Assembly (NCBI GenBank): GCA_028687395.1
Contig: JAQUAE010000008.1
Coordinates: forward strand, 1 to 15,047
DNA length: 15,047 nt
Direction of reading: 5' to 3'
Origin: Anaerolineales bacterium
GTDB taxonomy: Bacteria; Chloroflexota; Anaerolineae; Anaerolineales; UBA4823
Part shown: positions 1 to 6,670 of the stretch, piece by piece
Layout of the letters: each line of letters opens with the position of its first letter
How positions within the stretch are numbered: the stretch's first letter is position 1
Notes under the pieces: model-generated
Databases searched by the model: none
What the model was told of the DNA's origin: nothing
What the model saw: the letters and a program-made list of their open reading frames with translations, nothing else
Program-made: the position numbers and the translations under genes

Positions 1-232
1 TGACGTTGCGCTCGCTGGCCTTGTAGAGATGGGGGTCAATGCCGGGTCCCATCAGCCCGGTGACTTGCACGCGTTCGCCGCCTACGTTCTTGACGATGTC
101 AGCGATCATGCCCGTGGTGGCCACGGCGCGGATCGGACGCTGCGCCAGGCTGCCAGCCTCCTGAGCCAGGGCGGGCTGGCAGGCTGCCAGGGTAATAGAG
201 AAGAGTACCAGCGTCCAGAGAGCCTTTTTCAC
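1..232 (-). CDS. Mn/Zn ABC transporter substrate-binding lipoprotein, 5' part only
   Basis: This is the N-terminal part (77 codons) of a periplasmic-type metal-binding lipoprotein of the ZnuA/TroA/MntC family; the rest lies left of the window. The GTG start at 232 is preceded by a GGAG ribosome-binding site about 7 bases upstream. Residues 1-17 form a basic-hydrophobic signal peptide (VKKALWTLVLFSITL), followed by the lipobox LAAC with Cys18 as the lipidated residue. The mature part shows VATTGMIADIVKNVGG and then GPGIDPHLYKAS (residues 62-73), the family signature in which His68 is a metal ligand. The GPG.DPHLYKA form is commoner in the manganese-type branch, and a DtxR/MntR-like operator lies in its promoter, so Mn is the better guess. 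Zn cannot be excluded because the later ligands are outside the window. Confidence 0.92.
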   Translation of the reverse strand, partial: MKKALWTLVLFSITLAACQPALAQEAGSLAQRPIRAVATTGMIADIVKNVGGERVQVTGLMGPGIDPHLYKASERNV

Positions 233-246
233 GTTGCGCTCCACAA

Positions 247-294
247 TTTAGGATAGACTAAATCTTATTTTAGCCACAGAAGATAATTTGTCAA
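247..294 (-). promoter_or_regulatory. Promoter with DtxR/MntR-like operator for the metal-binding lipoprotein
   Basis: Read on the minus strand, there is a -35 box TTGACA (289-294), a 16-base spacer and a -10 box TAAAAT (267-272). Immediately downstream, covering the expected transcription start, is the palindrome TTTAGGATAGACTAAA (247-262), with perfect 5-base arms TTTAG/CTAAA around a 6-base centre. This fits the general TTTAGG-n-CCTAAA shape of operators bound by metal-sensing DtxR-family repressors (MntR/IdeR/ScaR). Such a placement would block transcription when metal is plentiful. An imperfect AT-rich inverted repeat further upstream (302-328, GGAT...ATCC ends) could be a second site. 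The regulator itself is not in the window. Confidence 0.7.
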
Positions 295-373
295 GGTTTT
301 CGGATAAAATACGTCTTATTATTAATCCACCAGGCGAGCTGGCTCCAAACCCCCATTAAGAGGCGGCCGCGCC

Positions 374-414
374 TTGACAAATCTCACCCCCCGGATATAC
401 TCACTCAGTGAGTA
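374..414 (+). promoter_or_regulatory. Promoter and 17-bp palindromic operator of the padR-modAB unit
   Basis: A -35 TTGACA (374-379) and a -10 TATACT (396-401) are 16 bases apart. The perfect palindrome TACTCACTCAGTGAGTA (398-414; 8-base arms around one C) overlaps the -10 box, the expected start of transcription (about 407-409) and the first GTG codon of the PadR gene at 408. A repressor bound there would prevent RNA polymerase from starting. The encoded PadR protein is the obvious candidate for autoregulation, although this arm spacing is also used by TetR-type repressors and classical PadR sites (ATGT-n8-ACAT) look different. Confidence 0.75.
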
Positions 415-1007
415 GTTATGCTGTGAAAAAGGACGCCTACACCGGTCCCCTCTCGCCTGAATACGCCCTGCTCGGCTTGCTCTCCCAGGCGCCGGCCCAC
501 GGCTATGAGCTCCACCAGCGCCTGCAGAGCGAGCTAGGGCAGATCTGGCATATCAGCCTCAGCCAGACCTACAATATCCTCAACCGTCTGGAGGCGCAGG
601 GCTTTGTGGCTGGGGAGACCCTGTCCCAGCAGAAACTGCCCCCCCGGCACCGGTTCCACCTGACCGCGCCGGGCCAGGAGCGCTTCGCGGCCTGGTTGTG
701 CGCCACCAGCGCCTGCTCCGTGCGCGCCATCCGCGTGGAGTTCCTCACCCGGCTGTACTTTGCCCGCACCCTCCGCCCGGATCTGGCTGGCGAATTGATT
801 GATGCTCAAGCAGAGGTGGTGCGCCAGGGGGTGGCACACTTGCGCCGCGCCCTGGTGGAGGCGTCCCTCACGCAGCCCTTCAATCGCCTGGGAGTCGACC
901 TGCGCATCCGCCAACTGGTGTCGATACTGGAGTGGCTGGATGAGGCGCGCCAGGCGCTCCTGGTCGAGCTTGAAACTGCGCTAGCTGCGGGGGAGGAGGA
1001 CGCGTGA
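408..1007 (+). CDS. PadR-family transcriptional regulator
   Basis: The protein has 199 residues. An N-terminal winged-helix PadR domain spans about residues 17-95, with the family hallmarks YALLGLLSQAPAHGYELHQRL (HGYEL) and SLSQTYNILNRLEAQGFV, the latter being the recognition helix region; PRHRFHLTAPG forms the wing. Residues about 100-190 are a helical C-terminal dimerisation domain of the Vir type. It is a DNA-binding repressor acting in the cytoplasm. The start is uncertain: GTG at 408 lies almost at the predicted transcription start, giving a leaderless message, while GTG at 423 would give a 194-residue protein with only a weak upstream ribosome-binding site. An ATG at 418 is out of frame. 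The last codons overlap the modA start (GTGA, 4 bases), so the regulator and transporter genes are co-transcribed and probably translationally coupled. The ligand is unknown; molybdate or another signal linked to it is an inference from the neighbours. Confidence 0.9.
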   Translation: MSSYAVKKDAYTGPLSPEYALLGLLSQAPAHGYELHQRLQSELGQIWHISLSQTYNILNRLEAQGFVAGETLSQQKLPPRHRFHLTAPGQERFAAWLCATSACSVRAIRVEFLTRLYFARTLRPDLAGELIDAQAEVVRQGVAHLRRALVEASLTQPFNRLGVDLRIRQLVSILEWLDEARQALLVELETALAAGEEDA

Positions 1008-1822
1008 GCTGGGGGTGGGTTGCCGCGTCCTGGCTCGCCATGCTGTGGCTGAGCGCCTGCGGGGATTCAGCGCCAGCACCATCCAGCGCACTGGCGGAGC
1101 AGCCCCAGTCGCTGACGGTCTTCGCCGCGGCTTCGCTGGTCGAGACGGTCGAGCAAGCCGGGGCGGTGTTTGCCGCCGATCACCCGGAGCTCAGGGTGGT
1201 GAATAACTTTGCCAGCTCATTTCAGCTTGCCGAGCAACTGGCCCAAGGGGCGCCTGCCGACGTCTTCGCCAGCGCTAACCGGGAGCAGATGCTGGCGGCT
1301 GTCGACGCAGGTCGGGTCGAACTCAGCCAGGTGAGCGCCTTCGCCTCCAATCGCCTGGTCATTGTCGTTTGCGCAACCTGCCCGCAACGCCCCTCCCATT
1401 ACCAGGACCTGGCGCAGCCCGGCCTCAAGCTGGTGCTCGCCGCCCCGGCAGCGCCGGTCGGCGCTTACAGCCTGGCGTTCCTGGAAAAAGCCGCCCGGCA
1501 GCCAGGACAGGACCCGGCTTTCGAGCAGCAGGTTTTGGATAACGTGGTTTCCTACGAGGAGACGGTGCGGGCGGTGCTCACCAAGGTCATCCTGGGCGAG
1601 GCGGACGCGGGGATCGTCTACGCCAGCGACCTGCAGGGCGCATCGGCTGAGCAGGTTGACGTGGTGGACATTCCCGCGGACCTGAATGTGGAGGCGGTGT
1701 ACTATATTGCTCCCATCAAGGGCAGTCTGAATCCCGGCCTGGCAGGCGAGTACGTCGCCTTCATGCTCTCCCCTCAGGGACAGGCGATCCTGGCTGTGCA
1801 CCGCTTCCTGCCGCCGCCATGA
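1004..1822 (+). CDS. modA: Molybdate/tungstate ABC transporter substrate-binding lipoprotein ModA
   Basis: A 272-residue extracytoplasmic binding protein delivering molybdate (or tungstate) to the ModB permease. The GTG start at 1004 overlaps the padR stop and follows a strong purine-rich ribosome-binding site (GGGAGGAGGA, 991-1000). Residues 1-18 are a signal peptide ending in the lipobox LSAC, with Cys19 lipidated. The mature domain begins with LTVFAAASLVETVE, in which the ser/ala-rich loop binds the oxyanion. It continues with NNFASSFQLAEQLAQGAPADVFASAN, the ModA signature, in which the paired serines contact the ligand. Further conserved parts are SNRLVIVV, PVGAYSLAFLEKA, VVSYEETVRAVLTKVILGEADAGIVYASD and the C-terminal SPQGQAILAVHRFLPP. 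Length and layout are normal. Molybdate and tungstate cannot be told apart by eye. Confidence 0.93.
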   Translation: MSWGWVAASWLAMLWLSACGDSAPAPSSALAEQPQSLTVFAAASLVETVEQAGAVFAADHPELRVVNNFASSFQLAEQLAQGAPADVFASANREQMLAAVDAGRVELSQVSAFASNRLVIVVCATCPQRPSHYQDLAQPGLKLVLAAPAAPVGAYSLAFLEKAARQPGQDPAFEQQVLDNVVSYEETVRAVLTKVILGEADAGIVYASDLQGASAEQVDVVDIPADLNVEAVYYIAPIKGSLNPGLAGEYVAFMLSPQGQAILAVHRFLPPP

Positions 1823-1838
1823 ACGAGGTTCACCTCAT

Positions 1839-2720
1839 ATGAAACTCACTCCAGGCTTGAAGCTGCAGGCTCACGCCGCTCCGCCCGAGGGCGCGCCGGG
1901 CGACGAGACTGCTTCCCCCGACCGCTTCACCGCCGCGGCGCGGCCGGGCATGCAACGCATGGTGCAGCTCTCCAGCCTGCCGCTGCTGGCCTTCTTCATC
2001 CTGCCTCTCCTGGCGCTGCTGCTGCGCACCTCCCCGGGGCAGTGGCTGGCCAACCTCGCCCAGCCCAACGTGCTCCAGGCGGTGGGTCTGAGCCTGACCA
2101 CCACCCTGCTGACTACCGGGCTGACCATCCTGCTGGGGACGCCGCTGGCGTTCGCCATGGCGCGCGACCTGCTTCCCTTTCGCCGGGTGGTCGATTCGCT
2201 CATCGATTTGCCCACCGTCCTGCCGCCAGCGGTCGCCGGAATCGCCCTGCTGATGACCTTCGGGCGCCGAGGGGTCTTTGGGGGCTGGCTGGACAGCCTG
2301 GACATCCACATCGCCTTTACGCCCTTCGCCGTGGTCCTGGCGCAGATGTTCGTCGCCGCGCCGTTCTACGTCAAAGCCGCCGCCCTGGGGTTTGCCAGCC
2401 TCGATCGCCAGCTCGAGCAGGCGGCCGGGCTGGATGGCGCCAGCGGTTGGCAGACCTTTCGCTACGTCATCCTGCCCTTATCCTGGGCTGCCCTGCTCAG
2501 CGGCAGCGTGATGACCTGGGCGCGCGCCCTCGGCGAGTTTGGGGCGACGATCATCTTCGCCGGCAATTACGTCGGGCGTACCCAGACCATGCCCCTGGCG
2601 ATCTACCTGGGATTCGAGATCAACCTGGAAGCCGCTCTGACCCTCTCGGTGGTGCTTATCGGCACCTCCTTCCTGGCGCTCATGGTGGTCAAATGGGTGC
2701 TGCACCGCGAGTGGCTTTAG
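1839..2720 (+). CDS. modB: Molybdate ABC transporter permease ModB
   Basis: The inner-membrane permease, 293 residues. After a polar N-terminal extension (about 1-43), hydrophobic helices lie near residues 44-63, 81-108, 124-140, 158-175, 208-226 and 262-285. The cytoplasmic EAA loop that contacts the ATPase is at about 194-213 (EQAAGLDGASGWQTFRYVIL), and the ModB-typical RALGEFGATIIFAGN follows near 229-243. The ATG at 1839 is 16 bases after the modA stop and has a GAGG ribosome-binding site, which is part of a small inverted repeat (GAGGT/ACCTC, 1825-1836). ModB proteins usually lack the 40-residue extension, so translation might instead start at Met38 (1950), but no ribosome-binding site is seen there. 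No modC follows: the next gene has its own promoter, so the ATPase must be encoded elsewhere or shared. Confidence 0.93.
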   Translation: MKLTPGLKLQAHAAPPEGAPGDETASPDRFTAAARPGMQRMVQLSSLPLLAFFILPLLALLLRTSPGQWLANLAQPNVLQAVGLSLTTTLLTTGLTILLGTPLAFAMARDLLPFRRVVDSLIDLPTVLPPAVAGIALLMTFGRRGVFGGWLDSLDIHIAFTPFAVVLAQMFVAAPFYVKAAALGFASLDRQLEQAAGLDGASGWQTFRYVILPLSWAALLSGSVMTWARALGEFGATIIFAGNYVGRTQTMPLAIYLGFEINLEAALTLSVVLIGTSFLALMVVKWVLHREWL

Positions 2721-2739
2721 CTTCCGGGAATGGGATTTG

Positions 2740-2768
2740 TTGACGCATCCCGCGACTTGTGGCATAAT
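2740..2768 (+). promoter_or_regulatory. Promoter of the T-box leader and ileS
   Basis: A -35 box TTGACG (2740-2745) and a -10 box CATAAT (2763-2768) are separated by exactly 17 bases. It starts 20 bases after the modB stop, and transcription would start near 2775, directly ahead of the T-box stem I. This separates ileS from the padR-modAB unit. Confidence 0.75.
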
Positions 2769-2774
2769 CCCGAG

Positions 2775-3098
2775 CAACGTAATGCTCTTAAAGGCGATGA
2801 TGGAAACGAGTAAGCCCGCTTCCGACTGGCAGCGAACCCGGGATTAGTGCGAGCCGGGGCAGCCGGGCGAGCTGAAAATCCTTCCGGAGCCGTAAGCTGA
2901 ACGCAATGGTTGCCAGTAAGCGAGCCGGTGCTGTCCCCCGTTAGCCAGGACGCAGGTTATATCCCCTGAAACTGTTGCCGATCGGGGGATCGTGCCTGGA
3001 TGAGGTGCCCGCTTTTTGGGAAGCAGGGTGGTACCGCGAAGCTGATCGTGCGTTGTGAGGCTCTCGTCCCTGACCTGGGATGAGGGCTTTTGTTTTAA
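2775..3098 (+). promoter_or_regulatory. T-box riboswitch leader, isoleucine-specific
   Basis: The about 320-base leader senses uncharged tRNA-Ile and lets transcription continue into ileS when charging is low. The 5' part of stem I shows the conserved GATGATGG and AGTA elements (2796-2812). The arms CAGC (2830-2833) and GCTG (2871-2874) enclose the distal stem I region. Directly after them the specifier loop GAAAATCC places the codon ATC at 2878-2880, which specifies isoleucine. The T-box consensus AGGGTGGTACCGCG lies at 3025-3038, with TGGT (3029-3032) able to pair with the tRNA 3' end NCCA when N is A, as in tRNA-Ile. A factor-independent terminator follows. The 5' end is estimated from the promoter. 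Stems II and III between 2890 and 3015 were not resolved by eye. Confidence 0.93.
3060..3096 (+). terminator. T-box-controlled intrinsic terminator
   Basis: An 11-bp stem pairs 3060-3070 (GCTCTCGTCCC) with 3077-3087 (GGGATGAGGGC), including two G-U pairs, around the loop TGACCT. It is followed by the T tract TTTTGTTTT (3088-3096). It lies 22 bases downstream of the T-box sequence, as expected for the terminator that competes with the antiterminator. Confidence 0.88.
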
Positions 3099-3119
3099 TT
3101 CTGCGATTGTGGAGGTCGT

Positions 3120-6100
3120 ATGCCGTTCAACGAAGTGCCCGCCAAGGTGGATTTTCCGGCCCAGGAAAGGCAGCTTTTGGAGTTCTGGCGCCAGAGCGAC
3201 GCGTTCAACAAGATGCGCCAGGTGCATAGAGGCCAGACCCCGTGGTCCTTCATCGACGGGCCGATTACCGCCAATAACCCGATGGGCGTCCACCACGGCT
3301 GGGGGCGCACCTACAAGGACCTCTACCAGCGCTTCTGGACGATGCGCGGGCGCGAGTTGCGCTATCAAAACGGCTTCGATTGCCAGGGACTATGGGTGGA
3401 GGTGGAAGTCGAACGCGAGATGGGCTTCAAGACCAAGAAGGACATCGAGGACTTCGGTCTGGAACAATTCGTGCGTAAATGCAAGGCGCGCGTCCTGCGC
3501 TTTGCCGCGGTGCAGACCGAACAGTCCATCCGTCTGGGGTACTGGATGGATTGGAACGATCCCGACCACCTGCGCTGGCTGGCCGAACAACTGATGGAAG
3601 ACCCCGCCTGCACGATCACCGTCCCCGGACTGGATGGGGAGGTGAGAGGCACGGTGGAGCAGATCGTGGCCCGCCTGGGCATGCCGGAGCTGGGCGGCAG
3701 TTACTTCACCTTCTCCGATGAAAACAACTACATGATCTGGACCTTCCTCAAGAAGTGTTGGGAGAAGGGCTGGCTGTACCGTGGCGCCGACGTGATGCCC
3801 TGGTGCCCCCGCTGCGCCACGGCCATCAGCCAGCACGAGATCGTCACCGACGGCTATGCCGAGATTTCCCATCCGTCGGTCACCTTGCGCTTCCCCCTGC
3901 TCGCCCCCGATGGGAGCCGCCGGCGAGAAGATGGTCTGCCTGCCTCGCTGCTGGTATGGACGACCACGCCCTGGACGTTGACCAGCAACGTCGCCGCGGC
4001 GGTGGGGCCCAACCTGACCTACGCCAAAGTGCGCCAGGGCGACGAGGCGTTTTACCTCTCCAAAGGCACCCTGCACATGCTGCGCGGCGCCTACCAGGTG
4101 CTTGAGGAGCTGCAGGGCAAAGCCATGGAGGGTTGGACTTACGATGGCCCGTTCGACGACCTGCCCGCGGCACAGCAGGTTGGCGGGCGCATTCACCTGG
4201 CTGAGCTGACCAAAGACATCACCCAGAGCGCCGCGCAGGCGCACCGCGTCCTGCTGTGGGACGAGGTCGGCGAGGACGAAGGCACCGGCATCGTCCACAT
4301 CGCTCCCGGGTGCGGCGCGGAGGACTTCGTCCTGGGTCGCGCCAACCACCTGCCCTTGATTGCCCCCCTGGATGACGAAGGCACCGTCCTGGAAGGCTTC
4401 GGCTGGCTGAGCGGCATGCACGTCTCCGAGGTTGCCGCACCGATTTTCGAAGACCTGAAGCGCAAGGGGCTTCTCTACAATGTAGAGGATTACGCTCACC
4501 GCTACCCGACGTGCTGGCGTTGCCACACCGAGCTGGTCTTCCGCCTGGTGGACGAGTGGTTCATCAGCATGGGCGCGGTGTACGCCAAGCCTCGCCAGGA
4601 GCTCACCCCCGAGGAAAAGGCGCGCAGCCTGCGCTATCAGATCATGGACGTGGTCGACCAGATTCGCTGGATTCCGGATTTCGGCTATTCACGCGAGATG
4701 GACTGGTTGCATAACATGCACGACTGGATGATCAGTAAGAAGCGATTCTGGGGGCTGGCGTTGCCGATCTGGGTGTGCACAGACTGCGGGCAGTACGAGG
4801 TGATCGGCGACGAGGCCGAGCTGCAACAGCGCGCGGTCGCGGGTTGGGAAACGCTGGCCGGGCACACGCCCCACCGCCCGTTCATTGACGCCGTCAAGCT
4901 GCAGTGCCCTCACTGCCAGGGGGAGATGGGCCGCATCCCGGACGTGGGCAACCCCTGGCTCGATGCAGGCATTGTCTCCTTCAGCACGCTGCGTTATCGC
5001 CGCGACCGTGATTACTGGCGCACCTGGTTCCCGGCGCACTGGATCAGTGAGTCTTTCCCCGGCCAGTTCCGCAACTGGTTCTACAGCCTGCTGGCGATGG
5101 CCACCGTGCTGGAGAATGCCGCCCCTTTCCGCCAGATATTTGGATACGGCACCTTGCTGGCGGAGGATGGGCGCCCGATGCACAAGAGCTGGGGCAATTC
5201 CATCGAGTTCAACGAAGCCGCCGACCGCATGGGCGTAGACGTGATGCGCTGGCTGTATTGCGCCCACAAGCCGGAGAACGACCTGCTCTTCGGTTATACC
5301 CGCGGGGATGAGACCCGGCGCCGCTTCCTGATCCCCTTGTGGAACGTGTACAGCTTCCTGGTCACTTACGCCCGGCTGGATGGCTGGGAGCCCACGGGTG
5401 AATTCGACCCGGCCTTCCCCGAGGGGTCTACTCCCTCCAGCCCCAGCCTGCTGGACCGCTGGATGCTGTCCCGGCTGAACCAGGTGGTCGAGCGAGTGAC
5501 AACTGCCCTGGAGGAGACCGACTCGCTGGCCGCCACGATCGCCCTGGAAGCCTTCCTGGACGACCTGACCAACTGGTACGTCCGCCGCAGCCGGCGCCGC
5601 TTCTGGAAGTCGGAGCACGACGCTGATAAGAACACCGCCTACGCCACGCTCTATCACGTGCTGGTGAAGCTGGTGCGCCTGCTGGCGCCTTTGACACCCT
5701 TCGTCGCCGAGAGCATTTACCAGAACCTGGTCGCTGCGGTGCGGCCTGGCGCTTACGCGAGCGTGCACCATACCTCCTGGCCGGTTGCCGATGCGTCATG
5801 CGTGGATGACGCCTTGCTCGAGCAGATGGCTCTCGCCCGTCAGGTGGCCAGCCTGGGGCTGAGCGCCAGGAACGGCGTCGGCGTGAAGGTGCGCCAGCCG
5901 CTGGCTCGTGTGCTGGTCTACGCCGGCAATCAGCGCGCCCTGCTGGATGAGTTAGTGGAAATCGTCAAGGACGAGCTGAACGTCAAGGCCTTCGAATTTG
6001 TCGAGCAAGCCTCCCAACTGGTCACCTACAAGATGCTGCCCGATAACAAGCTGCTCGGTCCGCGCTTCGGCGCCGACTTTCCCAAGGTGCGCGCCGCTCT

Positions 6101-6560
6101 GCAAGCGGCCGACCCGTCGAGCGTGGCTGCCAAGCTTCAAGCCGGCCTGCCAGTCGTCCTGGAGGTGGATGGGCAATCCATGGAGATTGCCCCCGAAGAG
6201 GTCTTGATCCAGACCCAGCCCGTGCACGGGCTGGCTGTGGCTTTCGACCGCCAGGCCACGGTGGCTTTGGACACCGCGATCACCCCTGAGCTGCGCGCCG
6301 AGGGGCTGGCGCGCGAGGTAGTGCGCCGCGTCCAGGCAATGCGCAAGGAGGCGGGCTTCAACATCGAGGACCGCATCGCCACCTACTACCAGGCAAGCGC
6401 GGAGCTCTCCGCTATCCTGCGGGATTGGTCGGATTACCTCAAAGCAGAGACCCTCTCTCTCGAGCTGGTGCCCGGCGCGCCGCCATCCGGTGCATACACC
6501 GAGAAGCACACGCTGGATGGAGAAGAGCTCGTCCTGGGCGTGCTGCAGCTCAAGCGCTGA
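3120..6560 (+). CDS. ileS: Isoleucyl-tRNA synthetase, divergent type with modified signature motifs
   Basis: Class I synthetase of 1146 residues that charges tRNA-Ile in the cytoplasm. GGAGG lies 4 bases before the ATG. The HIGH-type site reads HHGW (58-61, within PMGVHHGWGRTYKDL) and the KMSKS-type site PMHKS (686-690, within MHKSWGN), keeping the second Lys (K689). I recall this form from Chloroflexota/Actinobacteria enzymes. The CP1 editing domain looks intact, with TTTPWTLTSN (281-290) and GTGIVHIAP (388-396) followed by Asp402. Zinc-type CxxC pairs occur (PWCPRC, YPTCWRC, VCTDC, LQCPHC), then the anticodon-binding helical domain (LLDRWMLSRLNQVV onward) and a C-terminal extension. An insertion of about 49 residues (146-194) separates WMDW from YFTFSDENN. 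The Ile-specific T-box makes the amino-acid assignment firm. Confidence 0.95.
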   Translation: MPFNEVPAKVDFPAQERQLLEFWRQSDAFNKMRQVHRGQTPWSFIDGPITANNPMGVHHGWGRTYKDLYQRFWTMRGRELRYQNGFDCQGLWVEVEVEREMGFKTKKDIEDFGLEQFVRKCKARVLRFAAVQTEQSIRLGYWMDWNDPDHLRWLAEQLMEDPACTITVPGLDGEVRGTVEQIVARLGMPELGGSYFTFSDENNYMIWTFLKKCWEKGWLYRGADVMPWCPRCATAISQHEIVTDGYAEISHPSVTLRFPLLAPDGSRRREDGLPASLLVWTTTPWTLTSNVAAAVGPNLTYAKVRQGDEAFYLSKGTLHMLRGAYQVLEELQGKAMEGWTYDGPFDDLPAAQQVGGRIHLAELTKDITQSAAQAHRVLLWDEVGEDEGTGIVHIAPGCGAEDFVLGRANHLPLIAPLDDEGTVLEGFGWLSGMHVSEVAAPIFEDLKRKGLLYNVEDYAHRYPTCWRCHTELVFRLVDEWFISMGAVYAKPRQELTPEEKARSLRYQIMDVVDQIRWIPDFGYSREMDWLHNMHDWMISKKRFWGLALPIWVCTDCGQYEVIGDEAELQQRAVAGWETLAGHTPHRPFIDAVKLQCPHCQGEMGRIPDVGNPWLDAGIVSFSTLRYRRDRDYWRTWFPAHWISESFPGQFRNWFYSLLAMATVLENAAPFRQIFGYGTLLAEDGRPMHKSWGNSIEFNEAADRMGVDVMRWLYCAHKPENDLLFGYTRGDETRRRFLIPLWNVYSFLVTYARLDGWEPTGEFDPAFPEGSTPSSPSLLDRWMLSRLNQVVERVTTALEETDSLAATIALEAFLDDLTNWYVRRSRRRFWKSEHDADKNTAYATLYHVLVKLVRLLAPLTPFVAESIYQNLVAAVRPGAYASVHHTSWPVADASCVDDALLEQMALARQVASLGLSARNGVGVKVRQPLARVLVYAGNQRALLDELVEIVKDELNVKAFEFVEQASQLVTYKMLPDNKLLGPRFGADFPKVRAALQAADPSSVAAKLQAGLPVVLEVDGQSMEIAPEEVLIQTQPVHGLAVAFDRQATVALDTAITPELRAEGLAREVVRRVQAMRKEAGFNIEDRIATYYQASAELSAILRDWSDYLKAETLSLELVPGAPPSGAYTEKHTLDGEELVLGVLQLKR

Positions 6561-6578
6561 TTTCCTTTCTTTCCTCGC

Positions 6579-6629
6579 TTAACCGGGGCGCTGGGGTGTA
6601 CAATGTACCATGTCCCAGCCTCTGGTTAA
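6579..6629 (+). promoter_or_regulatory. Long nested inverted repeat between ileS and the IleRS paralogue
   Basis: The 110-base gap holds a hairpin with outer arms TTAACC (6579-6584) and GGTTAA (6624-6629), middle arms GCTGGG (6590-6595) and CCCAGC (6614-6619), and a small perfect repeat GTACA-A-TGTAC at the tip (6598-6608). G-U and G-C pairs can extend the stem between the outer and middle arms. It is not followed by a clean T run, so it is a poor intrinsic terminator. TACAAT (6599-6604) could act as a -10 box, but no well-spaced -35 is visible. It could be an operator, an mRNA-processing/stability structure or an attenuator. Confidence 0.45.
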
Positions 6630-6670
6630 TTTATTAAGGGCGCCTAGAGAAAAACACCAGCCAGGCAGCC

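Noticed and set aside
29..256. Plus-strand 75-codon ORF at the left end
   Set aside because: It is antisense to the metal-binding lipoprotein, which has a signal peptide, lipobox and family motif.
1830..2311. Minus-strand ORFs opposite modB
   Set aside because: Shadow frames. The Gln/Arg/Gly-rich translation mirrors the Leu/Ala-rich membrane protein on the other strand.
2844..3368. Minus-strand ORF of 174 codons across the T-box leader and the ileS start
   Set aside because: It is antisense to a well-supported riboswitch and gene, has no ribosome-binding site, and its translation shows no domain.
3390..5771. Long minus-strand ORFs (378 and 360 codons) inside ileS
   Set aside because: Antisense shadows caused by the high-GC codon pattern of ileS. 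The translations are low-complexity Gln/Arg/Gly/Val-rich with no family features.
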